From: Peloplasma aerotolerans
GTDB taxonomy: Bacteria > Bacillota_I > Bacilli_A > Acholeplasmatales > Acholeplasmataceae
Reading direction: 5' to 3'
Assembly (NCBI RefSeq): GCF_030012175.1
Contig: NZ_JASCXW010000001.1
Coordinates: 124,001 to 188,000, forward strand
DNA length: 64,000 bases
The translations under genes were made by a program, and so were the position numbers. This document shows, one piece after another, positions 44,441 through 52,959 of this stretch. The notes beneath the pieces were generated by a model that was not told the DNA's origin, did not search any database, and saw nothing but the letters and a program-made list of their open reading frames with translations. Position 1 is the first letter of the stretch. Each line of letters starts with the position of its first letter.

Positions 44441-45224
44441 CTTATTCATAGCAGTGCAGAACCTGGCTAAGTACAATGTAACCTATCCTTTCTCAGCATT
44501 TATCGTTTGCTCAGAGTGTGGGCGAACCTTGAAAAGACGCTATTGGAACTACGGTACACCAGCTCAAAGAGTCATGCAGCAATGTGGTGGTTACATCGAC
44601 GGTAAAGCTCACTGCAAGGCTAAAGCAACATACCAAGAGATGATTGAAGGTGCGACTGTGAAAATGCTAAACGAGGTGTTTTTACAGGAAAAGGACATCA
44701 TCCCAAATATACAGAAGATCATCAAATCAACCATACGAGTTAGTGATGTTGAAATCAAGATTCAAAAACTTCAAGCACAAGGCGATGAGATTGAAAGAAT
44801 GATATCAAACCTCATTGATGTTCAAGTGAAGAATCCTAATCTTTCCCAGGAGGATTTCAACAGCAAATACCAATCATTGACTTTGCAGCTTCACAATAAT
44901 AAAACCGAGATCAGAAAGCTTGAGGGTGAGTACTTAAAAAACTACGATACACGTTCAAGACTTGCAAAGATTGAAACCACACTCAACAATTTACTAGAAC
45001 CCATCCAGGAAGTTGATAGTGACACCTTACGCTCATTCATTTACAAGATCATCTCAGTAACACCTGAAAACATTGTCTTCTGTGTAGCAGGAACAAAGAA
45101 CTATACCGATAAAGAATTCTCAGAAAATAGACATGCTTTTGAAGCATTAAAACCTTTAGCAACAGGTACTTATCACAACGAAAAGTACGATAAGATTATG
45201 AATTATAAGGTCGTTATTATCTAA
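44441..45224 (+). pseudogene. 5'-truncated large serine recombinase (zinc-ribbon and coiled-coil part)
   Basis: Open frame directly abutting the IS3 right end. It starts FIAVQNLAKYNV, then YPFSAFIVCSECGRTLKRRYWN, the recombinase zinc beta ribbon (C-x2-C, then CGGYIDGKAHCKAK), and the typical long coiled coil (EIKIQKLQAQGDEIERMISNL) plus the C-terminal cap. The catalytic N-terminal resolvase domain and the DNA-binding recombinase domain are missing; they are not on the other side of the IS. The GTG at 44,433 lies in the IS end, so translation from it would be accidental. A strong terminator hairpin follows within a repeat copy. Confidence 0.85.
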
Positions 45225-45238
45225 TTTTTTTTGAAGTA

Positions 45239-45592
45239 AAATATGTTGCGTAAGACAACCATTCGGACAAAAAAGGCCATTTTTCACCAAAAAATATGTT
45301 CCCACAATGGACGAAATTTGCACATATAGACAAAAAAAGCCATCGGATACCTTTGAAGGTCATCTGATGGCTGATTTTTATTGAGTTGGGTTAAAAATAG
45401 AGTGTTGTCAAGTATGTGTCAAGTATATAACAAGTGCTATTTTAATGAAAGCAACGTGATAGACTCTACATGCGTGGAGTATATCTGATTGCTCGAAAAA
45501 ATGTCGTTGCATGTACGTCGGAGACATATTTTTAGGCATTTTATGTTCCCCCATTCCAGACTTTTTCCAGTGTGGGAACATATTGCACTTGA
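45239..45592. repeat. Dispersed recombinase-associated repeat, fullest copy
   Basis: The proximal segment (45239-45476) is nearly identical to 47803-48037 and begins AAATATGTTGCGTAAGACAAC. It holds TATGTTCCCACAATGG (45295-45310), a terminator hairpin, and direct copies of TGTCAAGTAT around 45406-45428. The distal segment (45472-45592) matches 39747-39862 and has TATGTTCCC (45542-45550) facing GGGAACATA (45574-45582). Confidence 0.85.
45338..45380. terminator. Strong hairpin terminator downstream of the recombinase fragment
   Basis: AGCCATCGGAT pairs with ATCTGATGGCT (one G-T pair) and an inner CCTT / AAGG helix; an A run precedes it and a T-rich run follows. Also present, slightly diverged, at 47903-47933. 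Confidence 0.8.
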
Positions 45593-45742
45593 AAACCTAT
45601 CTAGACTCGTGCTAGGTCGTCATTGATACGCTAAAGCATACGATAACTTCTAATTGTTTGATAACTAACGTCATTCCTTGTTGTTAATTCTATACATGAA
45701 TCCGTGATATAACATTGAACTTTCGACTAACGATAATTCATT

Positions 45743-46210
45743 TCACTTCTTCAGGATGTATGAAACATCAAAATCCCAATGCATGAAATCATGAATAATT
45801 TCAACTTTAGAGTTCTCTACAGTGTTGCATAAGTCATATAACTTTGAAAAATCATGATCGTTTTTTGTATAAATACATATTTCAGTAGTGTCAGCAACCT
45901 GGATTGCAAATCTTGTGTTGCTATTCATTAAATCTTCCATACTTCTGATGGGAGTACTTGGTTGAGTCATGGAGACATAAGTTGTCAAGAAAAATACCAC
46001 TAATTGTTCATAATTATCATCAATAAACTTTTTCATGTCGCTTGTTAAAATTACTTCTTTATGAATTTGTATAAGACTGGAAAGATTTGGTCTCAAACAC
46101 CAGTCGTTATATGCTCTAAAATCCCAATACATCTCACCATCAAATGCGTTTACTGTGATATTTAATAACTTATATATTTCTTCTGAACTCACGTATATAA
46201 TTTTCATCAT
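45743..46210 (-). CDS. Small cytoplasmic protein of unknown function
   Basis: 155 residues, no signal or membrane segment. A tyrosine/tryptophan-rich N-terminus (MYWDFRAYNDW) and an acidic middle are visible; family not recognised. AGAGG precedes a double ATG. It lies alone between repeat copies in the accessory island, with no overlap to neighbours. The compact acidic build is compatible with an immunity protein but does not demonstrate one. Confidence 0.65.
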   Translation of the reverse strand: MMKIIYVSSEEIYKLLNITVNAFDGEMYWDFRAYNDWCLRPNLSSLIQIHKEVILTSDMKKFIDDNYEQLVVFFLTTYVSMTQPSTPIRSMEDLMNSNTRFAIQVADTTEICIYTKNDHDFSKLYDLCNTVENSKVEIIHDFMHWDFDVSYILKK

Positions 46211-46364
46211 TTATCCTCTCTGGTCTCATTATAGAAAACCAATAAAAATATTTTTCCCCTATATATCTTAGAATTCAAAGTCCATCGATACACTTATTAG
46301 CAACTGAATAATTTCAAATTTCTTAATAAATTCACGCAGTCAAAAGTGTAAACAAAATAGATTT

Positions 46365-47669
46365 TTAGTGCTTCAAACAACCTATGGGTATAATCTTAAT
46401 TCCATCTTCTCTTGTGTATGCCATTTCACCACCTGTTATAATCATCAATAATTCTGGATCTTTTAATTTTTGAGAGTTTCTAGTTTCATTTGCTTTTCTA
46501 ATAAGATCAACCACTTCAAGAAGATGTTTTGCTGCTTCTTCTATTTGCTTTGTTCCCAACTTAAACTCTATCAATGCGAATCTTCCATCATTTAAATGTA
46601 GTACTGCATCGACTTCAAGATTCATTCGATCTCTATAATATGATAAACTTCCTCCAAGTGACGTTGCATAAACCTTTAAGTCCCTTACACATAAGTTTTC
46701 AAACATAAAGCCAAAAGTTTCAAAATCTTGTAACAACATTTGAGGTGAGACGCCGAGAGCAGCAGCTGCTATTGATGGGTCAATGAACATTCGTTTATTC
46801 GAACTTCTGATGGAGGTTTTTGAGCGAATTGATGGATTCCATGCTGGTATATCTTCAATTACATAAAGCTTGTTCAGTGCGTTAACATATTCATAATATG
46901 CAGATTCAGACAGGTTTGTGTTTGAATTAACATCGTCAATGATGGTTTTATTCGATGAGATTGTGCCTATGTTTCTTGCATATGATCTAAGTAAATATTG
47001 AACTTTTAATGGTTCTCTTTTTTTACCATCAACTGTAGAAATATCTATTTGGATAATGTTATCTAAATATGATTTAGCTACAAGTAGTTTAGCAGCATCT
47101 GTTTTTTTAGTTAAACTCGATGGCCAACCACCTCTACAAGTTGCAAAAATCAAGTTTTCAATGGTTAAATTTGATTTTAAGCCATCAATATTGTAATTTT
47201 TGTCGTTAAACAATTGTTTTAATGATATTATACCATTCGACTCCTTAGACTCGAATAAGCTCATTGGATACATCTTCAAACGAGCGATTCTACCCGTTCC
47301 AGTATGCATGATTTTCGACTCATCAACAACTGTTGATCCTGTTAATATGTATAGCCCTTCATCCCTCACATTATCAACTGACGTTCTAATCGCATCCCAT
47401 AACACAGGTGCCATCTGCCACTCATCAATTAATCGAGGTTTATCACCCTCAAGTAGTAGTGAGGGTTTTGTTTGTGCAGTTAATAAATAACCCTGAGATT
47501 TGTCTGGATCCTGTAGTTTCAAAATACTTTTTGCCTTCATGGATGCGCTTGTTGTTTTACCGCACCACTTTGGCCCTGTAATAAGTACAGCACCAAAAGC
47601 CTCAAGATAGGATTCAAGTTCACTATCAATGTTTCGAACAAGGTATATTGTATTCAAGATATCACTCAC
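46365..47669 (-). CDS. AAA ATPase with DUF4143-type C-terminal nuclease-like domain
   Basis: 434 residues. Walker A GPKWCGKTTSA near 33, Walker B RLIDEWQM near 78, arginine-containing sensor region LTGSTV near 113. The second half is the DUF4143 domain, ending LEVDAVLHLNDGRFALIEFKLG (about 350-375), whose Asp and Glu-x-Lys resemble a PD-(D/E)xK nuclease core. Common scattered accessory ATPases; the biological role is unknown. The GTG start at 47,669 is weakly supported; TTG twelve bases downstream is possible. It stands alone between two repeat copies. Confidence 0.88.
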   Translation of the reverse strand: MSDILNTIYLVRNIDSELESYLEAFGAVLITGPKWCGKTTSASMKAKSILKLQDPDKSQGYLLTAQTKPSLLLEGDKPRLIDEWQMAPVLWDAIRTSVDNVRDEGLYILTGSTVVDESKIMHTGTGRIARLKMYPMSLFESKESNGIISLKQLFNDKNYNIDGLKSNLTIENLIFATCRGGWPSSLTKKTDAAKLLVAKSYLDNIIQIDISTVDGKKREPLKVQYLLRSYARNIGTISSNKTIIDDVNSNTNLSESAYYEYVNALNKLYVIEDIPAWNPSIRSKTSIRSSNKRMFIDPSIAAAALGVSPQMLLQDFETFGFMFENLCVRDLKVYATSLGGSLSYYRDRMNLEVDAVLHLNDGRFALIEFKLGTKQIEEAAKHLLEVVDLIRKANETRNSQKLKDPELLMIITGGEMAYTREDGIKIIPIGCLKH

Positions 47670-48328
47670 TTTCTTATCTATATTTTATCACACGTTTATT
47701 GAATATGCAATTCAAATGGAGTCTTTTGCACTATATTGACGGAGTGTTTTGTTTTATCTTGATGGAGTGTTTTGTATAGTTTCCTATTCAATTCTTAAAA
47801 GCAAATATGTTGCGTAAGACAACCATTCGGACAAAAAAGGCTATTATTCATCAAAAAATATGTTCCCACAATGGACGAAATTTGCACAGATAGACAAAAA
47901 AACCATCGGATACCTATGAAAGTTATCTGATGGCTGATTTTAATAATTTAGACTAAAAATATAGTGTTGTCAAGTATGTGTCAAGTATATGACAAGTGCT
48001 ATTTTAGAGAAAGCAACACAATAGACTCTACATGCGTTGAAAAAACCATATTGCTTGCAAAATCAACCTTGTGTGTATTAAAGTAACATCAAAATCGACT
48101 AAAATATGTTTCCCCTTACATGGTTAGACAGGTGGCTAAAATACCAAAGTAACATATTTTTGAGTTGTTACATTGAAGTCATCTAGTTGAAACACCATCG
48201 TTGATTTTTTCACAACAAAAATAATCAATAGGGTTTAAATCCCCTTTACTGGACTGTCTAAGGTAACCGGTGCTAATACAATTTAGCACCCTACTAATAT
48301 TTTAGCACCCTACTAATATTTTAGCACC
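47670..48328. other. Intergenic region with repeat copy B and GCACCC array
   Basis: About 660 bp. The proximal repeat segment lies at 47803-48037 and the tandem array at 48268-48332. From 48,038 to 48,267 the sequence shows scattered AACATATTTTT- and TATGTTTCCCC-like pieces, possibly a decayed distal repeat segment, and no gene. Confidence 0.65.
47803..48037. repeat. Dispersed recombinase-associated repeat, copy B (proximal segment)
   Basis: Nearly identical to 45239-45476, including TATGTTCCCACAATGG (47859-47874), the hairpin at 47903-47933 and the TGTCAAGTAT direct repeats. No recombinase frame precedes it, so the copy has lost or never carried one. Confidence 0.85.
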
Positions 48329-48332
48329 CTAT
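48268..48332. repeat. Tandem array with 19-bp period (TTTAGCACCC units)
   Basis: An inverted pair GGTGCTAA / TTAGCACC (48269-48291) is followed by units starting TTTAGC at 48282, 48301 and 48320, exactly 19 bp apart. The array overlaps the stop codon of the following minus-strand gene. Confidence 0.8.
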
Positions 48333-48712
48333 CTAGCATAAAACCCTTCACTCAGACTATTCTTATTGAATATTTCCCTTAACTTATCTCTTGTATAACC
48401 CTTTAGCCCCTCTGGGTGATCAATTCCAATTGTATTACTATCACGCCAAGAAATTTGCACAATTATGGTTTGTTTGCTTCCCAAATGATCGTTTCCAAAC
48501 CCACCTTGATTTAAAACCTGGGTTACCCATGCTAAAACTTCACTGTCCCTTGCAGAGATATTATGTGTAACACTTATTTTGTTGTTATTAATTTCTACAA
48601 TCAAATAATACTCAAACAAAAATAACTGGAATGCTTTCTTTAAATCATTTTCTAGTTCTTTCTTATTGTAAATCAATCTATTCCCATATGTCTTTTTATA
48701 GTAATCTCCCAT
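48329..48712 (-). CDS. Small protein of unknown function
   Basis: 127 residues, mixed alpha/beta, no signal or membrane helix. Notable segments: YYLIVEINNNKISVTHNISARDSEVLAWV and IDHPEGLKGYTRDKLREIF. Family not recognised. AGGAGA precedes the ATG. It is one of six small genes on the same strand (48.3-51.0 kb) with gaps of 9-134 bp, each with its own ribosome-binding site. No toxin gene is adjacent. Confidence 0.65.
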   Translation of the reverse strand: MGDYYKKTYGNRLIYNKKELENDLKKAFQLFLFEYYLIVEINNNKISVTHNISARDSEVLAWVTQVLNQGGFGNDHLGSKQTIIVQISWRDSNTIGIDHPEGLKGYTRDKLREIFNKNSLSEGFYAR

Positions 48713-48754
48713 TTTATTATCTCCTATACATGTTTTTTACTACACTAATTTATC

Positions 48755-49183
48755 TTATATATATATTACGGCATCAACACCATACATGAGTGCATCATTC
48801 CATTTTTCAAAATCTATTTGCGATAGTTTCTCCTCAGTTGTTCCAAAAGCTTGAATTTCAAATTCTTCTAGCACGTTTATTGAACATGTGTGCAGAACGG
48901 GTTGACCTGATTCAAACAACTTGATCATCATTCCGTTTTTTGAGAAACCATAGCCATATTCGCCCCATTTAGAATCCATGCCTTTGATAAAACCTGGAAC
49001 ATTCTTCTTCAGTGCGCGAAATATATTGAATCCGACGAGCATTGTAGACTCAGGGAGTTTTAATGGATCTCTAAATCCCGGCATCAATTTAGCCATTCTT
49101 TCAGAAGAACTTAATGAGTCCTTATTTCTATCATCTCGATGAGCTATTGTTGAATCTTGATATTGAAATTTTAAATTTATCAT
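48755..49183 (-). CDS. Small protein of unknown function
   Basis: 142 residues, cytoplasmic. A strand-rich pattern with FKYQ-like N-terminus and later SINVLEEFEIQAFGTTEEKLSQIDFEKW and DAVIYI is seen. I do not recognise the family. AGAGGG precedes the start. It begins 9 bp after the Sel1-type gene stop, so those two are probably translated from one message. Accessory-island context; function unknown. Confidence 0.66.
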   Translation of the reverse strand: MINLKFQYQDSTIAHRDDRNKDSLSSSERMAKLMPGFRDPLKLPESTMLVGFNIFRALKKNVPGFIKGMDSKWGEYGYGFSKNGMMIKLFESGQPVLHTCSINVLEEFEIQAFGTTEEKLSQIDFEKWNDALMYGVDAVIYI

Positions 49184-49192
49184 TTTTGCCCT

Positions 49193-49669
49193 CTAATAAT
49201 CATTAATTGCTTGATCAAACAAATCTTTAAAGCGTCGATATTCAAAGTCACCTTGTGGTAAACTTGCTGGTAAGAAAGCGGCATTAAAATACTTCATCGA
49301 AGCTTGATAAGCCGTGTTTGCTACATCAGCATTTGTGGTTTTATAAAACATGTCCGGTGATACTGTTGAAAAATCTTTTCCTCTTGCTTGTCCATATTCG
49401 AAAAAACCCGAAAGAAAATTTTGTAAAGCGGCCATTTTGTAATATTTTATAGCTAGTTTAGTGTTTTGATTAACACCCTCGCCTATTTCATAACTATAGC
49501 CAACAAACATCTGTGATACTTGATGACCTTGATCGGCAGCAAGTTTTAGCCAATAAAAAGCCTCTTTATCATCACGAAATCTTTCATCACCGTAATATTT
49601 ACCAAGATAAAACTGCGATTCAATATCACCATTTTTTGCTTTTGCCTTAATCTTGTTAACGTCTACCAT
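49193..49669 (-). CDS. Sel1-repeat protein
   Basis: 158 residues. At least two Sel1-like units are visible: AKNGDIESQFYLGKYYGDERFRDDKEAFYWLKLAADQGHQVSQMF, then GYSYEIGEGVNQNTKLAIKYYKMAALQNF. Sel1/TPR-like proteins mediate protein contacts and are frequently found as immunity-like accessory genes. AGAGGT precedes the start. It is followed by the gene at 48,755 with a 9-bp gap. Confidence 0.8.
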   Translation of the reverse strand: MVDVNKIKAKAKNGDIESQFYLGKYYGDERFRDDKEAFYWLKLAADQGHQVSQMFVGYSYEIGEGVNQNTKLAIKYYKMAALQNFLSGFFEYGQARGKDFSTVSPDMFYKTTNADVANTAYQASMKYFNAAFLPASLPQGDFEYRRFKDLFDQAINDY

Positions 49670-49753
49670 CGATACATTACCTCTTTCTAAAAAAATCTTC
49701 TAGCACACAAATTGAATACTACTCACTTTTCGTTTTATTTTCGATCTGGTCTT

Positions 49754-50134
49754 TTAACCTTGTTGAAATCTTACAGTATAATCAAGAACATTTTTATACT
49801 CACGAATAGTGCTATATTTTTCACTTAGGAGAGCAAATGAACTAAGTGGTAAATTGGTAAAATTATTGAGATTAGTTTCTGTGATAGACGCATAAATCAC
49901 TTTACACTCTGGGCAAGTAAATAAATTGAATAAACTATATGTCTGTCCTTTGAATACAGTATTTGCTCCTCTAACCCTCATTTTATATAGGACTGAATTA
50001 TAGCATATTGGACATTCATAGGAAGATATATAATAGGCGGGTGAATAAGATAATACCTCATCAAACTGCATAAGATTTTTACTTGTATTTTTTATAGCAT
50101 TTTGTAAACTTTGTTTCCAACTTATATCAATCAT
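49754..50134 (-). CDS. Small protein with two CxxC pairs (zinc-ribbon-like)
   Basis: 126 residues from the ATG at 50134; the GGAGG upstream is farther away than usual (about 12 bases), and an in-frame ATG 11 codons further upstream also exists. Two pairs, CPIC near residue 43 and CPEC near 76, suggest a zinc ribbon. Family not recognised. Part of the run of small genes in the island. Confidence 0.6.
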   Translation of the reverse strand: MIDISWKQSLQNAIKNTSKNLMQFDEVLSYSPAYYISSYECPICYNSVLYKMRVRGANTVFKGQTYSLFNLFTCPECKVIYASITETNLNNFTNLPLSSFALLSEKYSTIREYKNVLDYTVRFQQG

Positions 50135-50230
50135 TGTTTTTAATAACCTCCAATGTATTTTTATCAATAATACTAGTTATATTAGGCAATTTAATAAATT
50201 CTTATGTAAAACAAAAATCTTGAAATTAAA

Positions 50231-50542
50231 TCAATAATATATTCTCAGCTGTGATTTAAGCTCAGATTTGGAAGGAACCCCAACAAAACTATCAACTGGT
50301 CGGCTATTCTTAAATAGCACTACTGTTGGTAATCCAGTTAAACCCACTTCATTTTCTAAGTATCTATGTTCACGATAAGATACTTTTACAAAATCAACAC
50401 TTGAAAATTCTTTCGAAACATCTTCAATCAAAGCAAGTAATTCTCTACAAGGGAGATTCACATCTCTCGCATGAACTATGACAACTGTATCTCCAACAAT
50501 GTCATCAAAACTAAACCTATTTCCCCGAAACTCCCTAACCAT
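50231..50542 (-). CDS. Divergent thioredoxin-like protein
   Basis: 103 residues with the thioredoxin fold order: DTVVIVHARDVNLPCRELLALIEDVSKEF, VDFVKVSYREHRYLENEVGLTGLPTVVLFKNSRPVDSFVG. The cis-Pro loop (TGLPTVVLF) is conserved but the active site reads NLPCRE where WCGPC is expected: only one Cys remains. It may therefore not act as a dithiol oxidoreductase. AAAGGAG precedes the start. It sits in the accessory gene run. Confidence 0.8.
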   Translation of the reverse strand: MVREFRGNRFSFDDIVGDTVVIVHARDVNLPCRELLALIEDVSKEFSSVDFVKVSYREHRYLENEVGLTGLPTVVLFKNSRPVDSFVGVPSKSELKSQLRIYY

Positions 50543-50675
50543 ATTTTATGTCTCCTTTAATCAACACAATTCCTTAATTTTTGTAATGTAGGTATACTCG
50601 TGTCCGTGTTTCTTTGATTAACAAAATATAAGTGCTTGGTGATTTGAAACCACACTTATCTATGCTAAAAATCCC

Positions 50676-50960
50676 CTAGATTGGAAGATTAGCTACATAA
50701 TATGTTTTGTCTAAAGATGGACCGAATCTTTTCTCATTTAAATATTTAGTCATCTTAGGGGTATTTTCTCCATTATTGCATGTGCCAATCCAAACACCTT
50801 TAGATGCATCAAATAACCCTGCCCCCATCCCTTGTGCTGACAATTTTATTACTTTTTTGTACTTCATCTTTGCTTGAAATTTACTTTCAATAGGATAATC
50901 CAGTAAACACTCGATACTAAATCTACCTTGATTATAATTTAATCCATAAATGTGATACAT
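50676..50960 (-). CDS. Small protein of unknown function
   Basis: 94 residues from the ATG at 50960, preceded by GGGAGG; an in-frame TTG four codons upstream lies within that site. Beta-rich, with a Gly-rich middle (SAQGMGAGLFDASKGVWIGTCNNGENTP). Not recognised. First gene (in transcription order) of the small-gene run, 190 bp beyond the end of the second IS3 element. Confidence 0.62.
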   Translation of the reverse strand: MYHIYGLNYNQGRFSIECLLDYPIESKFQAKMKYKKVIKLSAQGMGAGLFDASKGVWIGTCNNGENTPKMTKYLNEKRFGPSLDKTYYVANLPI

Positions 50961-51201
50961 ATTTCCTCCCAAAAATTGTGTCTATATATTATATATTAGC
51001 ACAAAAAATATACTGATGAAAGCGCTTTTTTGATATTGGATTAAATTATCTCTGATCATTTATGATTTTATATATGAGAGTATTTAAAACCAAGTTGTTT
51101 AAGTGAGGTTAATATAAAACCAAACCTTAAATAATAAAAGCCACACAACTGAATTGATACCATTTTCTTGTACTTTATGTTCTTTGTAGTTATTGTATCA
51201 T

Positions 51202-52050
51202 TTATTGATTCATGAGTCTATATTGTATAGGAGAATATCCTCCTAATGTCAACTTAATTCTTTCGTGATTATACCAATAGATATATTCATCGATTGTTCG
51301 AATCAAATCTGCTAATGATTTAACCTTTTGTAAATAGATTGTTTCACACTTAAGTGTTCCGAAGAAGCTTTCAACCACTGCATTATCATAAGCGTTACCT
51401 TTAGCACTCATAGATTGCACAAATGATGATTTTTTTAGGTAGTTACGATATTTAGGGGATTGATATAGAATACCTTGATCAGAATGAATGAGTAGCTTCG
51501 ATAAATCCTCATTTGAATTGATTGCCTTCTTAAGTGTTCTAAGAATCAAATCCTGGTTTTGACTTCTAGAGATTTGATAACCTTTGACCTCACCATTATA
51601 AAGATCTTGAATGACCGATAAATATAAACGTTTACGATTAAATCTAAATTCCGATACATCTGTGACCCATGCGATATTAGGATCATCCTTCTTAAAGTCT
51701 CTTTTGAGTAGGTTTGGTGTAATTTTATTGGATATTTGAGAGATATAGCGATATCTCTTTTTTCTTACCTTACAAACGATATGTAGCTCTTTCATGAGCT
51801 TTACAACAGTCTTATATGCTATTTTAATCTGATAGAAGTTCTGAAGAGCGAGTTTAATACGTCTATAGCCATATGTACGATTACTCGCTTCAAATATTTC
51901 TGATATCAGTATCTTGATATCATGATATTTATCAGTCTCTTTGTGGTGTTCATAATAGTAATAAACAGACCTAGGCAGACCAGATATCTCAAGTAGATCT
52001 TTTAATGCATATTTTCGCCTTAATTCTTTGACTACTTGGTATTTTTGTTT
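51202..52050 (-). CDS. IS3-family transposase OrfB (copy B)
   Basis: The frame is open for about 283 codons and continues upstream past the orfA stop, in the -1 frame (KQKYQVVKELRRKYALKDLL at its start). It has no ATG at its head; the ATG at 51,795 is internal. Triad: Asp in WVTDVSEFRF, Asp in LIHSDQGILY, Glu in NAVVESFFGTLK. Expression must come from frameshifting on the A-rich ACAAACAAAAAT stretch before the orfA stop. Frame and triad are intact, so the element may be active. Confidence 0.9.
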   Translation of the reverse strand, partial: KQKYQVVKELRRKYALKDLLEISGLPRSVYYYYEHHKETDKYHDIKILISEIFEASNRTYGYRRIKLALQNFYQIKIAYKTVVKLMKELHIVCKVRKKRYRYISQISNKITPNLLKRDFKKDDPNIAWVTDVSEFRFNRKRLYLSVIQDLYNGEVKGYQISRSQNQDLILRTLKKAINSNEDLSKLLIHSDQGILYQSPKYRNYLKKSSFVQSMSAKGNAYDNAVVESFFGTLKCETIYLQKVKSLADLIRTIDEYIYWYNHERIKLTLGGYSPIQYRLMNQ

Positions 52051-52406
52051 GTTCGTTCCTGTTTTTGAACTAAGGCGATAAGTTTTTTTGTATATTCAAG
52101 TTCCATTTCTAGATGTTTGACTTTCAATTCTAAATCTTGTTCTACCTCTTTAGATGGTTTATGGAACTGTCTAACTGGATTCTTACGATAGTCTTTAGGT
52201 GTTTGAAAAAAACGCTCTTTCCCATAGAGCCTATACTGATATACCCATCTCGCAGGCAATGTATCATTTAAACTCCCTGATGTTAAATACATATCGTATT
52301 TTCGTGCTGCTTGACTATAAGAAAGTTCATTTTCAATGATATCTAAAACCACTTTAAGTTTGAATTCTCCGCTCCATAGTCTATTCTTTTTCTTCTTATC
52401 TTTCAT
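52032..52406 (-). CDS. IS3-family OrfA helix-turn-helix protein (copy B)
   Basis: 124 residues. Helix-turn-helix (SGEFKLKVVLDIIENELSYSQAARKYDMY) followed by a lysine-rich leucine-zipper-like coiled coil (EVEQDLELKVKHLEMELEYTKKLIALV). AGGAGGT precedes the ATG. The stop overlaps the -1 orfB frame. Confidence 0.88.
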   Translation of the reverse strand: MKDKKKKNRLWSGEFKLKVVLDIIENELSYSQAARKYDMYLTSGSLNDTLPARWVYQYRLYGKERFFQTPKDYRKNPVRQFHKPSKEVEQDLELKVKHLEMELEYTKKLIALVQKQERTNKNTK

Positions 52407-52465
52407 TAGATACCTCCTGCATATATCCTAGTTTACACTAAGTACAGGTTTTTGGTATCAGTTCA

Positions 52466-52764
52466 AAAAATGATATTAAGAGACTCACAAGATTAAGAAA
52501 TAGAACCATGTATAGTATTAATAAAGATATACTGCCATTTAAGAATTAATAATAGTTTGAGTTTTGACAAGTTACAAAAGTGCAAGAGTCAGTCCAATAG
52601 TATTGTATCTGCAAATGCAAAATTTTAAGAAGTAGTCATATAAGAATCCTATGAATTTTTCACAAGCTAGAAAAAATAAACTCATTCTATGGAATAAAAA
52701 AAGTTAAATCACCTGATCCAGATGATTTAGCTCTTTATAATTTGAACCATTATAAATTGAAAAT
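52466..52764. other. Gap after IS3 copy B
   Basis: About 300 bp. Apart from the terminator of the next gene at 52694-52731 I see no gene or structure. Confidence 0.5.
52694..52731 (-). terminator. Terminator of the small membrane protein gene
   Basis: On the minus strand, TAAATCA pairs with TGATTTA around a loop, followed by a run of seven T residues after an AAC spacer, 34 bp after the 52,765 stop. Confidence 0.75.
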
Positions 52765-52959
52765 TTAATTTGGTAAATCAACAAAATCAAAAATATCATT
52801 TAAAACAAAAATAGCAACCATGACAATGTAAACAATGAAAACTACTTTCCAATTCACCTGTTTTTCTTCTTTATATAACACTTTTTGGTGGATTAACATT
52901 AATGGTATTAAAATTAGTCCTAGTAAACTATATTTAATGATAGATGATATAATCTCCAT
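52765..52959 (-). CDS. Small two-helix membrane protein
   Basis: 64 residues: helix 1 (about 4-24), a short charged loop (HQKVLYKEEKQVNWK), helix 2 (about 38-56), then DIFDFVDLPN. GAGGTAGAG precedes the ATG and a terminator follows, so it is likely a real gene. No recognised family. Isolated between IS3 copy B and the FN3 remnant. Confidence 0.65.
   Translation of the reverse strand: MEIISSIIKYSLLGLILIPLMLIHQKVLYKEEKQVNWKVVFIVYIVMVAIFVLNDIFDFVDLPN

Larger units (their letters stand above)
45225..45742. other. Intergenic region with repeat copy and terminator
   Basis: About 520 bp: the recombinase terminator (45338-45380), a 238-bp proximal repeat segment and the distal repeat segment. From 45,593 to 45,742 I see no gene or convincing structure. 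Confidence 0.7.
51150..52465 (-). mobile_element. IS3-family insertion sequence, copy B
   Basis: Inverted ends TGAATTGATACC (51150 on) and TGAACTGATACC (right end read inward from 52465), with matching continuation (TTGTACTTTATGT / CTGTACTTAGTGT). It encloses orfA (52032-52406) and the -1-frame orfB. No convincing target duplication is visible. It is only distantly related to copy A. Confidence 0.87.

Noticed and set aside
48232-48262. A tRNA T-arm or duplicated tmRNA 3' end (GGGTTTAAATCCCC)
   Set aside because: Matches the tmRNA end at only about 13 of 16 core positions, does not continue into the acceptor stem, and no tRNA can be folded around it.
48268-48332. CRISPR array
   Set aside because: Three units at 19 bp with no unique spacers; it is a simple tandem repeat and no cas gene is nearby.
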